Assembly (NCBI GenBank): GCA_037178625.1
Contig: CM074130.1
Span: forward strand, 1,674,001-1,738,000
DNA length: 64,000 nt
Reading direction: 5' to 3'
Source of the DNA: Skeletonema tropicum
Lineage: Eukaryota > Bacillariophyta > Thalassiosirophyceae > Thalassiosirales > Thalassiosiraceae
In this document: piece by piece, positions 1-12,049 of the stretch
Layout: each line of letters opens with the position of its first letter
Numbering within the stretch: position 1 is the stretch's first letter
Position numbers and translations under genes: made by a program
Notes under the pieces: model-generated
What the model saw: only the letters and a program-made list of their open reading frames with translations
Database searches by the model: none
What the model was told of the DNA's origin: nothing

Positions 1-3000
1 GCACTGCGCAGACAACCAGCGTACGTAGAAGCGATGCTACAGTGTCGTAGCTGATATGAGAGGTCCAGGTCAGGCTGACCCGCAGCACCACAATGAACAA
101 AATCGTATCAATCGTCGTCAATATCGGCAGGAGCCGCTTCTAGTGGCCCATTATAGTCGGTGGCGATACTATACAAGCACAACAGCACTGCGCAGACAAT
201 CAGCGTACGTAGAAGCGATGCTACAGTCTCGTAGCTGATATGAGAGGTCCAGGTCAGGCTGGCCGGCAGCACCACAATGAACCAAATCGTATCAATCGTC
301 GTCAATATCGGCAGGAGCCGCTTCTAGTGGCCCATTATAGTCGGTGGCGATACTATACAAGCACAACAGCACTGCGCAGACAATCAGCGTACGTAGAAGC
401 GATGCTACAGTCTCGTAGCTGATATGAGAGGTCCAGGTCAGGCTGGCCGGCAGCACCACAATGAACCAAATCGCATCAACCGTCGTCAATATGGGCACGA
501 GCCGCTTCTAGTGGACCATTATAGTCGGTGGCGATACTATACAAGCACAACAGCACTGCGCAGACAATCAGCGTACGTAGAAGCGATGCTACAGTCTCGT
601 AGCTGATATGAGAGGTCCAGGTCAGGCTCGCCGGCAGCACCACAATGAACCAAATCGTATCCATCGTCGTCAATATCGGCATGAGCCGCTTCTAGTGGCC
701 CATTATAGTCGGTGGCGATACTATACAAGCACATTAGCACTGCGCAGACAACCTGCGTACGTAGAAGCGATGCTACAGTGTCGTAGCTGATATGAGAGGT
801 CCAGGTCAGGCTGGCCGGCAGCACCACAATGAACCAAATCGTATCAATCGTCGTCAATATCGGCAGGAGCTTCTTCTAGTGGCCCATTATAGTCGGTGGC
901 GATACTATACAAGCACAACAGCACTGCGCAGACAATCAGCGTACGTAGAAGCGATGCTAGAGTCTCGTAGCTGATATGAGAGGTCCAGGTGAGGCTGCCC
1001 CACAGCACCACAATGAACCAAATCGTATCAATCGTTGTCAATATTGGCAGGAGCCGCTTCTAGTGGCCATTATAGTCGGCGGCGATACTATACAAGCACA
1101 TCAGTACTGCGCAAACAATCAGCGTACGTAGAAGCGATGCTACAGTCTCGTAGCTGATATGAGAGGTCACCACAATGAACCAAATCGTATCAACCGTCGT
1201 CAATATGGGCATGAGCCGCTTCTAGTGGTCCATTATAGTCGGTGGCGATACTATACAAGCACATTAGCACTGCGCAGACAACCAGCGTACGTAGAAGCGA
1301 TGCTACAGTCTCGTAGCCGATACAAGAGGTTTAGGTCAGGCTCGCCGGCAGCACCACAATGAACCAAATCGTATCAATCGTCTTCAATACGCGTATGAGC
1401 CACTTCTAGTGGCCCATTATAGTCGGTGGCGATACTATACAAGCACATATACAAGCACATTAGCACTGCGCAGACAACCAGCGTACGTAGAAGCGATGCT
1501 ACAGTGTCGTCGCTGATATGAGAGGTCCAGGTCAGGCTGGCCGGCAGCTCCACAATGAACCAAATCGTATCCATCGTCCTCAATATGGGCATGAGCCGCT
1601 TATAGTGGCCCATTATAGTCGGTGGCGATACTATACAAGCACATTGGCACTGCGCAGACAATCAGCGTACTTAGAAGCGATGCTACAGTGTCGTCGCTGA
1701 TATGAGAGGTCCAGGTCAGGCTGACCCACAGCACCACAATGAACCAAATCGTATCAATTGTCTTCAATACTAGTGGCCCATTATAGTCGGTGGCGATACT
1801 ATACAAGCACATTAGCACTGCGCAGACAGCCAGCGTACTTAGAAGCGATGCTACAGTGTCGTAGCTGATATGAGAGGTCCAGGTCAGGCTCGCTCGCCGG
1901 CAGCACCACAATGAACCAAATCGTATCAATCGTCGTCAATACGCGCATGAGCCGCTTCTAGTGGCCCATTGTAGTCGGTGGCGATACTATACAAGCCCAA
2001 CAGCACTGCGCAGACAACCAGCGTACGTAGAAGCGATGCTACAGTCTCGTAGCTGATATGAGAGGTCCAGGTCAGGCTGACCCGCAGCACCACAATGAAC
2101 AAAATCGTATCAATCGTCGTCAATATCGGCAGGAGCCGCTTCTAGTGGCCCATTATAGTCGGTGGCGATACTATACAAGCACATTAGCACTGCGCAGACA
2201 ATCAGCGTACTTAGAAGCGATGCTACAGTGTCGTCGCTGATATGAGAGGTCCAGGTCAGGCTGACCCGCAGCACCACAATGAACCAAGTCGTATCAATCG
2301 TCGTCAATATGGGCATGAGCCGCTTCTAGTAGCCCATTATAGTCGGCGGATATACGTTACAAGCACATTAGCACTGCGCAGACAACCAGCGTACGTAGAA
2401 GCGATGCTACAGTCTCGTAGCTCATATGATGTGGGCTCGCCGGCAGCACCACAATGAACCAAATCGTATCAGTCGTCCTCAATATGGGCATGAGCCGCTT
2501 CTAGTGGCCCATTATAGTCGGTGGCGATACTATACAAGCACATTGCCCCTTCTCAGACGTTTTGCGTACGTAGAAGCGATGCTACAGTGTCGTAGCTGAT
2601 ATGAGAGGTCCAGTGTGGGTTAGCTACCTGTGCTTCAAACTATCAAATCGTATCTATCGTCCTCAATATGGGCATGAGCCGCTTCTAGTGGCCCATTATA
2701 GTCGGTAGTGATACTATACAAGCACATTAGCACTGCGCAGACAATCAGCGTCCGTAGAAGCGATGCTACAGTGTCGTAGCCGACATGAGAGGTCCAGTGT
2801 GGTCAGGCCAGCAGCACATCAAACTACTAAATCGTATCTATCGTCCTCAATATTGGCACGAGCCGCTTTTAGTAGCCCATTATAGTCGTCGGTGATAGTA
2901 CAGATGCACATTGGCACTGCTCAGACGTATGGCGTTCTTAGAAGCGATGCTACAGTGTCGTAGCTGATATGAGAGGTCCAGTGTGGTCTAGGTACCTGTG

Positions 3001-3240
3001 CTTCAAACTACCAAATCGTATCTATCGTCCTCAATATGGGCACGAGCCGCTTCTAGTTGCCCATTATAATCTGCGGTGATAGTATACAAGCACGTTGGCA
3101 CTGCTCAGACGTTTGGCGTTCTCTGATGCAATGCTAGAGCTTCGTAGCCGATACGAGAGGTCCAGTGTGGGTTAGCTTCCTGTGCTTCAAACTATCAAAT
3201 CGTATCTATCGTCCTCAATATTGGCACGAGCCGCTTCTAG
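1..3240. repeat. 184-bp tandem satellite array (left end outside window)
   Basis: Head-to-tail units of 184 bp start near 55, 239, 423, 607 and 791 and continue with small indels to about 2600. Each unit carries the landmark GATATGAGAGGTCCAGGTCA and ends near CAGTCTCGTAGCT. From about 2600 to 3240 the units diverge: the CAGGCTGACC part is replaced by a variant containing GTGCTTCAAACTA. A homogeneous interior with a decaying edge is typical of a satellite boundary. Each unit is open for about 60 codons on the plus strand and 65-68 on the minus strand. Because 184 is not a multiple of three, no frame continues through the array. I treat these ORFs as accidental, although the minus-strand one is hydrophobic. 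Confidence 0.93.
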
Positions 3241-3647
3241 TGGCTCATTCCTTGCCTACCCTTTCTTGCTCTGCACAAGGCAGTGAGAAAAAGAATCTCG
3301 ACAGAGGAGGAGAACCAGAGTATATAAGATTGCCTTTGATAAAATAGTTCTTCAGTTTGGGAGGTGAGGAGGTTGGAGCGTCATAGTACATTTCCGCGCC
3401 GCCAACATTGGCACCTCCCTCTATGAATTTAGAAAGCATGCCTTCTGCTCCTCTCCTTTTTCAGTTGGTATTGGCCAATGGTCCATCCAGCGATTCGTTG
3501 CAGTATACCATAGCGCCATTGAATACCTAGTATGGTAGGTGGTATATATTATGGGAGCTCTCGATGGCGGAGCGAGCTCAACCTTTCGACCAGTAGACGT
3601 AGATTTGTTTACGCTTGTCATTGTGGTTGATGCTTAGCGTAGCACCT
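3241..3647. other. Unassigned stretch between satellite and Ngaro element
   Basis: About 400 bp with no gene I can support. It has a TATATAAG box-like string near 3321 and only short ORFs on either strand. It ends where the 5' repeat (A1) of the Ngaro element begins at ATGAGCC. Confidence 0.5.
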
Positions 3648-4862
3648 ATGAGCCTTTGCTACGAGTTTACGAAGATAGGATTCTGAGAATGGTGATTCCC
3701 GCAAATTGTTCAAAATTCCGAAAATTAGAAAAATTGCGGGAGACTTGCACAGAAACTGATCGAAGGCACGCTGTAGTCCTCGGTATCGAGATCCTAAGTA
3801 CTTACGTGTAAGTATTAAAAAAAATTAAAAAATGCGCGAATATGGTTTGGCGGAAAGAAATCACGGATCTCTATAACCTCTGGTCCTAGATGGCTTTTTT
3901 CAATAGCCACAGATGCCAAAACATCATTTTGCAATGATATTGCACCAATATCGGACGATTAGAGCAATCATGTCACTCAATGCCCCCAGTACTGATGGGA
4001 ATGCGTCCCCAGGTCCCTTTGGGGGTCAGACAGGGGCTGGCGGGCCGCGACGGATCGACAACAGAGGCAATTATGGCCGAACGAATCGCAGAAAATAAGC
4101 ATTGGAGGAGAGATGAAAGCACACGAATTAATTTCCGAGATGATGCACGGCCTTCCTCAAAGTATGCAGCGCTCGTCATTAAAAGACTTCGCCCGCGAAA
4201 TTCTTTGCTTTATCGACAATCCAACAAATCTGCCCAGTCGAATGAAGCTTTTAAGTTGGTGGATCAAGTGCTTCTTTACGTCGTCAAGAAGTGCATTCTC
4301 CAGCTGAAGATATTCGTCTCGGAGCTACCATTCGCTTGCCTGTTGCCTCAGGGTGGCTGCGTGCAAAACGATTTGAAACGAGAGAAGATGAAGTCACGAA
4401 AGAGTTGTTCATGTCTCGCCGGCAGCATCCTTTTTCTCTGTTATTTGGACCAATCGAATGAATAGAGACAATGACAGGCTGCCAGAAGGGTTGCCGTAGC
4501 AAAGCTATGGGTGGCAGTGATGACATTCGGTAATCAACACAACATTGCATTGCTTTGATCTGTCGGCGGAGGGGTGAACACTTTGCAAAATGATGTTTTG
4601 GCATCTGTGGCTATTGAAAAAAGCCATCTAATCTCAGAGGTTACAGAGATCAGGCCGTCCCTCCAAAATTAAAACCCTCGCGCAAAAAAATATTTTGGGA
4701 TAAAATTCGAATGATCTCTGTTCCGAGGACTACAGCGTGATCGAAGGAGAATTCTGTGCCGAACGCCAAAAGCTCACTTCTCAAAGCGAGCAGTGAGCTC
4801 TTCGATGATGCCATTGTGCTTTGCTAATAAAATCAACGCAATCGACAACGGCAACATTTGTT
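3648..4862 (+). repeat. Ngaro repeat A1 (interrupted)
   Basis: 3648-3766 plus 4740-4862 match A2 at 24226-24459 almost base for base. A2 lacks the 973-bp insert and so preserves the empty target site. A1 includes the first codons of the gag-like ORF. Confidence 0.88.
3767..4739. mobile_element. Non-autonomous TIR transposon with long inverted arms, inside A1
   Basis: The ends are perfect inverted repeats, CACGCTGTAGTCCTCGG at the left and its reverse complement at the right. Imperfect complementarity continues inward: 3888-3935 matches the complement of about 4586-4635. The arms are therefore about 150-170 bp. The element is flanked by the 8-bp direct repeat atcgaagg (3759-3766 and 4740-4747), present once in the empty site in A2. 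An 8-bp duplication with short termini beginning CA fits hAT-like mobilisation, but no transposase is present, so the superfamily is an inference. The central part has an open frame (3980-4465) that I do not recognise. It could be captured DNA. Confidence 0.87.
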
Positions 4863-7786
4863 ATGCGATACAAGGAAATCTGAGCAACAACACGTCGAGT
4901 CCAAAATTTGGTCAAATTGATCTGGCCGAACTTGGTCATGTTGTTTCCTTCACCGCTAAGAAGCCAGCATTTTTTCCACCGGCAATAGGGTCTCAGGCTC
5001 AGGTGTGAAGGTCAAAGGAGCCAAGACATTCAAAGGAAGTCCTTTCGCTCGAATCACTCCAAACTTCATCCTATTGCCCTTTGGTCAACAATGTATTTCC
5101 GGAAAGATTGATGATGAGGAGACCCTGTCGAATGTAGAATCATGGTGTCGTCCAGCGGCAGAGATTCTAGATGCTATTCATTCCGCTATGTCCAGAGAGG
5201 AGGAAACTGAGGCACTCTTTCAGGCGATCTCTGTGAGTCAAACAAAGAGGATGAACTCCTGCTGCCGGATTTCACTGCGCAACGTATTGAGCCGAAAATT
5301 CCATACGTTTCTATCGAATACATTGACATTGACGAGGAGGATGATGATGTTGAGGTCCATCCTGCCCTCCAGGAACGTTTCAAATTACGGGTCAACGAAC
5401 CTGTACCTGTACCTCAGCCGGCACCTGCACCCCAACCAGCACCCCTCCCTCATCAAACTTCCACTCAGCCAAGCATGAACCAGCAAGTCATTCTAGTCAG
5501 GACGGAGGATTCGAATAGGAATCAGATCCAATCTCAAAACGCTCAAGCCCGATGGGCTTTGTTCTTCGTCTGTGGAGACGTCAGTAATTTGACTCCTGTT
5601 ACAGCGAACAATGTTTCTGTACCGACGTTCACTTCCTCCTTCAAGAATATTCTCCAAAATCCTCATGCCTCTATTCGTCAAGACGCAATGACTGATTTGA
5701 TTACCTCCGTCGCTGATCAATGGGCAGAAGAAAAAGGGACTACGGCAGATATCACAGTCGTCCCAGACACTTTCTCAAAAGCCATTCTTTCGGGTTGTGT
5801 CTCACAAAACCCACTTTCCCAACGATTGAGATCGACTAACAGTTCCAAGGAGCTGACCATCCTCTCCTTTGGCCCCCAAACAAATAATCCAGAGAAAATC
5901 CAACAAATCAAAGATTATAAAGAGAAGATCAATGCTGAACAGCTCAATGACGTTCCAGACTCTCAGCGTACTCAGATAGACACCGATATCCCATCCTTTG
6001 GCAATATTTCTGAGGTTCACGATACACGCATTACAATGGATAATTTCCAGATGGTATCATCGGCTATCGTCGAAATGCCAGGCACACGTTCAGCAAACCA
6101 GCTCAATCGCAATCCAATCTTTTTGCAACTCCTCCAAAATTTGGATGATTACCTGCTCTCAAGACGTGTCATCGCGTGGCTTCGTGAGTATGGTCAAAAT
6201 ATGTGCTGGCTTCCTTCCACGATCACAGTGCTACTTCAGAATGTCTTCTGTGCGTTTGCAAAGCTTTCCAAAAGCTATATACCTGTGCAAGCTCTCACTT
6301 CAGATCTCACCGACGTTACCATCCGAGGTTCTATCTCAACGAATGACATCTACGCTATCAATGGAGCTATTGCAGCAGTCAAACATTTCAGATCGGCCAT
6401 CGATACCGCCATTGGAAGTAACGCAGCTCTCTCAGAACAAATCCATTGTCCTCAGATCGAGCGCGACGCTATTGCTATTTTTGATGCAGATATCGCTCGC
6501 CGCAAGCGTCCTGTTTCAGCTTCTGCACCGGAGGGTCGTTCAGATTCTGGAGGTCGTGGTGGCCCATCCAACCAATCAACCCGCACCAGTAGTACCCATC
6601 GTTCAAACCGTTTGCAACAGCGCAACAATATTCGTACTCGCAAGCAACCGTTGGAGCTTGGTATGTTTTACCTCAACAACACAAATATGTCGAACAATGA
6701 TGTGTTCCCAAATGATGCAACTTGCGCTTTCAAGGGCCAAGTGAAGAAACTCTGTCCTGACTTTACCTGCGTTGGGAAGGAGTGCCCAAATGGTTTCGAT
6801 TGTGAATTTGCTCACGTTACCAACTATTCCAGGTTGAGTCAACAAGTCTTTGATTCCATCTGCTCCCACTTTCACTCACGAAGTATCGGTTGGTTGAGCG
6901 CGGGAATGTTGGAAAAGCAATCCAAAGTCACTCTCAGTCATCGTTTCACTAGTCTCAAAGGAGATGCAAATGGAAAATTCGACACTCAGGGTTAGTTCAT
7001 CCTTCCTATTCATCTTTCCATTCGTATACATATTATATAGATGATCAAACCACGCTCATTCACTCTTTGCATCAGATCTTATGTTAACCCAGGTTACGGA
7101 TCGAGCTGCAATGAATGTTGAGAAGGCGATTCATAGTAAAATAGTACTTGATTCAAAAGGTCATAATTATCAAAACATTGTTCCGGAATCCAGCCAACCC
7201 AATCGATTATTAGTGAAGTCTATAATGAAGGGTGCCCCCATGAAGCGTCAGTCAAAGAAGGATACGGACGCTATTCTGCACAGCTATGAAGAAAAATTCG
7301 GCCCCTTTCAAAAATCCAATTGTATCATCGAAAAAAGGTAAGCCTCCACTACCTCTCCCTACTCTTCCTAATAAACTCATCCTCTTCAGAGACCACCCAA
7401 TGAAACCATCACCCTCCAAATCATATGAGACCGAAGCTTCATTCGAATCAGCTGCCTTCGTTCTTACCAAATATATCTTCAACGAGAAGAGTGAATTTAT
7501 CATGGGAAATACCAAGAGCTCACACCACTGGGATCAAGTCCTACAAACATTGTCTACGTTGAGCAAGGATTTCAATGCCATGGTGAATGATGTCCATCGG
7601 CTTTGTACAGTTGACTTCTCCCCATTGAAATTACCAAGACTTGATTACAATGATCAGGAGCAAATTGATGAGCGTAGAGTAGACATGGCCACAGCACTCA
7701 TGATTGCAGCTGACCTAATTCCAGGAGTGGCAGTCAGATACTTGTCAGGCGAATACACGGCAGAGAATCGTGACCCAAAACAATAA
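4793..7786 (+). pseudogene. Ngaro gag-like protein with CCCH zinc finger, spliced, frameshifted
   Basis: Coding signal starts at 4793 in one frame, passes to the 5005 frame near 4976, and to the 5475 frame between 5211 and 5235. Reading just upstream of the methionine at 5475 is clearly coding (acidic, then a proline/alanine-rich linker). The changes are indels, not gene boundaries. The main 506-codon frame (5475-6995) ends with a CCCH-like finger, C-x4-C-x5-C-x3-H, at 6769-6816, after an Arg/Ser-rich stretch. Two introns restore the frame downstream: 6991-7075 (85 nt) and 7338-7389 (52 nt), both GT-AG. The product would then run to the stop at 7786. Position before RT and a zinc finger suggest the nucleocapsid role of gag. 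The remaining protein is not recognisable to me. Confidence 0.6.
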
Positions 7787-7891
7787 TATCGTATGTCCAT
7801 GGCCATGTCGATCCTGCTGATGAAGACAGAATGATACAAGTCCTCACAGAAGGCGTACCATCGAAGTTTAGCTGGGTTGAAACCCGAGAGA

Positions 7892-8230
7892 TGACACAGG
7901 CTAATAGATGTGTAATGACAACGACGATGAATACAGTATTAATTTACGTATTTGGAGTAGTTGTGAGCTCTTCGAAGGAGAGAGCTGCTGCTAGCGGTTG
8001 AGCTTGCTCATGGAAGATGAGGGGCTCAGAGCTACAGGACAGAATCGTACTAATTCCAAGACGTAGAACCTTAGTAACGATTCACGAGGCTGACTACTTC
8101 CACGTAGTCAGAATCCAGAGCGGCATGCGTCAGGCAGAGAGATCTCGATAAGCGATAGCTTAGCGAGCACGTATCCGTATGGTCACAGATACATACGTAC
8201 CTAAAGGTAGTATGCTACTTGACTATTACA
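7892..8230 (-). repeat. Gypsy 3' LTR
   Basis: 339 bp, TG...CA termini on the minus strand, the same sequence as 18288-18626. It abuts the polypurine tract on its upstream (higher-coordinate) side. Confidence 0.95.
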
Positions 8231-8530
8231 CTCTCCCCCGTGCTGTTCGGATTTAACAGTGGGCTCAGTGAGAGAAAAACCCTGTGGGAAAAATTACTCT
8301 CATAGAGGAGTGCGTACGGTATTTTCTTGAATACCGGTGACGTTTACGTGTAAGACTGTAAGACTGGTTTGCGACAAAAGACACGAGAAGCCAAGGCTGA
8401 CGTGTGTGTAAGCTTATGATAGGGTTTGATCAAATCAACTGTTGTCTAATCTGAAATAGTGTTGATGTGTTGGAATAAATCTTCTAATTTCTAGGTTATT
8501 AAAGCTGTACACTCCCCCAAGCTATTCATT
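8231..8530 (-). other. Gypsy 3' untranslated region
   Basis: 300 bp between the integrase stop and the 3' LTR. It holds the polypurine tract next to the LTR and no other feature I can name. Confidence 0.7.
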
Positions 8531-10588
8531 CTAACTTGCATCGTTGGCTTCTTCTGCCTCAAAGAAGGGGGTAAGTCGTCGGATATTGATTCGTTCATTG
8601 ACGGAACCACGTTGAATACGGACAGTACCATTAGTAAAGACATTTGTGACCACATACGGTCCCTCATTCTTGTCTAAAGCTTTGCGCTGCTTTTCACCAT
8701 TGATCTCACTGATGATCAAGCACTTACTCCCTGGAACATAGTCATATGGGAGACGCCTTTTGTTTTCTCTGGCGTTGTTCCTGTCCACGAGCTCTTGTCG
8801 GCGGCGACCTATCTCACTCCAGTCAGCGACGAACGGAATGTCAAATAACATATCACGTCCAAAAATTGCTTCACCAGGAGTAGCCTTGAGCACTGTGTGG
8901 TAAGTAGATCGAATTGCCCATGCAGCATTTGTGATAAATTGGTCAATTCGGTGGCCATCGACGGTATCATCGTCGTCGAGGCCCGAGGTGCGGAGCATGT
9001 CGTTAAAGACTCCGTGAACTCGTTCTAAAATCGCATTAGCTTGCGGATTCTTACTGGTAGTCGGCTTACGTCCAATCTGATACTGTTCACACAGATCCTT
9101 CAGATGCAGTTCGAATTCAGAACCATTATCACACACCAAATACTTCGGGCGCGGATAACGACTTAACCAGCACTTATTCAAGAGGTGGGAAACTGTAGCG
9201 GAAGTTTTATCAATGATTTCTACTTCGACAGTTTTTCCTGTCCGAGGACATTTCTTCTCGATCATCCTATTAGGGAGTTCGACTATTTCGAACCATCCAG
9301 TAGCAGCGTCAATCATGGTTAAACACATGAAATCCATTTCAGTTCCATCTTTTGATTTGATTGTTGTTGGACCGATTAAATCGCAATGGAGCGTCTGCCA
9401 TGGAACAACGATCGCATCCTTAGGAGGAAGTTGACCGTACTTACGCTTGCGTGCCTTAGATTTCTGACACCTGGGACAATATTTACACAATCTACGGATT
9501 TGTGCACTCATGCCACGCCAATACATGACGGCGCCGATAGTACCTTCCATACGGTCAGTACCAGGATGTTGCAGATAGTGGTGATACCACATAAGAACTT
9601 TAGATTGCAGCTTCTCAGGGATGATGAGCTTCGGACGAGCCGAAGGTCTGTCCTTTCGAACCAAGACAACAGTGTCGTCTATGATCATCTTCTGATTACG
9701 ACTGTCGGCACCAGGCCGTTCGAAAATGTGCTTCATCTTTGGATTTTCCCGTTGGGCATCTGCTATCTCCTTGACGGTGACTGGGTAAATTTCCTCGTCA
9801 TCGGCTGCTGAATTTGCAAACACATGTGACATGCAATCCTTTGGCTCTATCACATCTTCTCTATCCAGAACACACTCATCATCGTTTTGATAATGAGAGA
9901 AGAGAGAGACCAGCTTATTCCACTTGCGGTGAGAATATTCCGACCTGAAGTTTCCTTTGCTGTCGAGTTCGTCTTCTGGATGAGGGTTGATTTTTGGGCA
10001 ATAATCTAATCGACTAATGGCATCAGCAACGGTATTATCAACACCCTTGATGTACCTAATGTCGGCTCCATACTCATTGAGGAGTAGATTCCATCTCTGC
10101 ACTCTGTCAGAGGTGCTGCCTAAGCTATCTCGAACGAGATTCTGATGATCTGTATAAATCACCAGCTTCTGTCCAAGCAGCATACCTTTGAATTCTTTCA
10201 AGAGTTCGACGATAGAAAGCAATTCAAGTTCCGTCACAGTGTACTTCATTTGCGCGGCAGTTAACTTCCGGCTGAAAAAGGCAATGGGACGGTTATTTTG
10301 CGTAATCACTCCCCCAAGCTGGCGAGTTGAAGCATCAGTAAAGATAGTGAACTCTTCACCGAAGTTCGGGTAGGCCAGGATAACATCTCGGGCGATTACC
10401 TTCTTGATCTCATCAAAAGCATCCTGATGAACCTGCTCCCACCGCCACGGCGGCTTCTTTTTGGTAGAGCGTTTAGTGGTTCCACATTCTCCAACTAGAT
10501 CAGTGAGTGGAGCGAGGAGCTGTGTTCTTGACACCCACAGGTCACGGTAATACTGAATAATACCGAGGCAACGTCGAAGATCTTTCAC
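8531..10588 (-). CDS. Gypsy pol, RNase H and integrase part
   Basis: 685 codons from the first methionine. The same frame is coding further upstream to about 10722, so this methionine is not the true start. Domains in order: end of RT and connection; RNase H of the Ty3 type (FTIFTDASTRQLGG about residue 59, then YTDHQN); the integrase zinc motif H-x-H-C-x2-C (about 340-375, ending CPRCQKSK); and the integrase catalytic core with LHCDLIG, VCDNGSEF and ILERVHG supplying the D, D, E triad. A C-terminal tail resembles the usual GPY/F region (GPYVVTNVF). The enzyme would degrade RNA-DNA hybrids and insert the cDNA. This frame alone is intact to the stop, but it is separated from RT by a frameshift. 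Confidence 0.9.
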   Translation of the reverse strand: MKDLRRCLGIIQYYRDLWVSRTQLLAPLTDLVGECGTTKRSTKKKPPWRWEQVHQDAFDEIKKVIARDVILAYPNFGEEFTIFTDASTRQLGGVITQNNRPIAFFSRKLTAAQMKYTVTELELLSIVELLKEFKGMLLGQKLVIYTDHQNLVRDSLGSTSDRVQRWNLLLNEYGADIRYIKGVDNTVADAISRLDYCPKINPHPEDELDSKGNFRSEYSHRKWNKLVSLFSHYQNDDECVLDREDVIEPKDCMSHVFANSAADDEEIYPVTVKEIADAQRENPKMKHIFERPGADSRNQKMIIDDTVVLVRKDRPSARPKLIIPEKLQSKVLMWYHHYLQHPGTDRMEGTIGAVMYWRGMSAQIRRLCKYCPRCQKSKARKRKYGQLPPKDAIVVPWQTLHCDLIGPTTIKSKDGTEMDFMCLTMIDAATGWFEIVELPNRMIEKKCPRTGKTVEVEIIDKTSATVSHLLNKCWLSRYPRPKYLVCDNGSEFELHLKDLCEQYQIGRKPTTSKNPQANAILERVHGVFNDMLRTSGLDDDDTVDGHRIDQFITNAAWAIRSTYHTVLKATPGEAIFGRDMLFDIPFVADWSEIGRRRQELVDRNNARENKRRLPYDYVPGSKCLIISEINGEKQRKALDKNEGPYVVTNVFTNGTVRIQRGSVNERINIRRLTPFFEAEEANDAS

Positions 10589-10683
10589 GTTGCGAGGTGG
10601 TTTGAGAGCAAGGATAGCGGCGACTTTGGAATGTTGTGGTGCAATTCCTTGTTTGGTGAGATGATACCCAAGGTAATCAATCT

Positions 10684-11562
10684 CTATGGCTGCGAATTTA
10701 CTTTTGGCTGCGTTGATGATTGCAGACCAGCGTCGCTTAATTTTTGTAATACCACGTCGAGTTTCTCCAGGTGGTCTTCAAAGGTTCCTTTGGATAGGCA
10801 GAGAAAATCATCAATGTAAGCCTGCACGTAGTCCAACTCAGCAAAGAGTGAACTCATTTTACTTTGGAAGATGTCCGGGCTACAAGCAACTCCCATTGGA
10901 AGTCTTTTGTACCTGTAAATTCCCCAAGGGAATACAATGGCGCAAATCTTCATCGTCTCGAGATCAAGCTTCAAATGGTAATATCCCATATTGAGATCAA
11001 TCGCTGAGGCAAAAGTAAAGCCTTCCATCTGTTGCAACATACCCGATACCTTAGGAAGCGGGAAGGGGCGTCGCACTAGCGCTTTGTTAAGCTGGCGGAA
11101 GTCGGAGAGGAAGCGGACTGTGCCGTCTGACTTAGGAATAATAAAAGATGGACTGAGCCAGTCTGCTTGTTGCACCTGCTCCAGAACTCCTATATCAATT
11201 AAGCGTTGAAGTTCTTTCATAATTGTTGCTTTGTGTATCTGTGGGACATCAAACGGTCTACCACGGAACGGTTTCACATCTGGCTTAAGCTCAAAATGGA
11301 CTTCCTCACCCTTCCATTCACCGAGAGATCCGCTAAACATCTTCTCATGTTTCTTGAGTAAGTTGAGTAGTTGAAGTCTCTGCATTCGGGAGAGATGAGA
11401 GCAATTTTCATCGACGATCTTTTCTAGATCGGCGGCTTCATACTTGGCATCCAAAATCTTGACGGCTCTGTCAGTCTCCTCTTTGGTTGACTGAGGCTCT
11501 AGGGCTTCATTATAGATGTTCATCAAGACGTTTTCATCTTTGAATTCGTCCTTGTTTTTCAT
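10684..11562 (-). pseudogene. Gypsy pol, reverse transcriptase part, frameshifted at its 3' end
   Basis: Contains the RT fingers and palm: LSPSFIIPKSDGTVRFL, FTFASAIDLNMGYYHL with the first catalytic Asp, and YVQAYIDDFLCL with the YIDD box. The frame fails near 10716-10722. Downstream coding continues in the neighbouring frame (INAAKSKFAAIEIDYLGY and on into RNase H), so a small indel has broken pol. The ATG at 11562 is only where X1 was inserted. Without X1 the frame joins directly to the protease at 15907-16496, reading through SRPMKNKDEF. Confidence 0.9.
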
Positions 11563-11710
11563 CGGCCCTCGGGGCCCCGGGTCGAAACAAGCGCAGTGAA
11601 GTGTCGATAACGGGGCCGGGAGGTGCCCAACCCCTTATGGTCACAAATTCTCCATTTTTTTCCAAACTTTTTTCTACAGGGATCTTGGTAGGAATCAGTA
11701 TAGTAGCTGT

Positions 11711-11920
11711 TTAGTGAGAAAGTTTACCTGGTGGACACGTAGAGGCTCTGTAGACCATACCGCTGTAGGATTTGTACTTGTTCCTACGTAGAAAGCAAGA
11801 AGTACCTGGCTTAAATGCGCTTTTAACAGAAATTGATTGGCTATATCTGTCGAGGATACCATCATTTGCAGAAAGAAATACAGGTACATTGTCATTATAG
11901 GTGACATGTTTCTTCATCAC
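11711..11920 (-). CDS. X1 small conserved ORF (69 aa)
   Basis: A 69-codon frame beginning MMKKHVTYNDNVPVF. The copy in X2 (51447-51654) differs by one substitution, Pro to Ala, near the end. Conservation of the frame argues that it is or was coding, perhaps as a terminal exon. No family recognised. It lies between the helicase exon and the 3' end of the element. Confidence 0.45.
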   Translation of the reverse strand: MMKKHVTYNDNVPVFLSANDGILDRYSQSISVKSAFKPGTSCFLRRNKYKSYSGMVYRASTCPPGKLSH

Positions 11921-11983
11921 GAGAAATATTCTCCCTTTGTTGAATCCTTTATTGATTGTCGTTAATTTGTCATGTCGATTGAT

Positions 11984-12012
11984 AATAAATTTGTCTTGAA
12001 GACAAATTTATT
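11984..12012. repeat. 29-nt perfect palindrome downstream of the helicase exon
   Basis: Arms AATAAATTTGTCTT and AAGACAAATTTATT around a single centre base. The same palindrome follows both helicase exons in X2 (50166-50194 and 51348-51376). It may act in 3' end formation or as a protein-binding site. That is an inference. Confidence 0.7.
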
Positions 12013-12049
12013 TTCCATGCAAGTTGTGAATATCGCATTGTATCGTCCA

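Noticed and set aside
56..2457. 60-aa plus-strand and 65-109-aa minus-strand ORFs as a tandem gene family
   Set aside because: The unit length of 184 is not a multiple of three, stops recur in each unit, and both strands are equally open. Repeat artefact is more likely.
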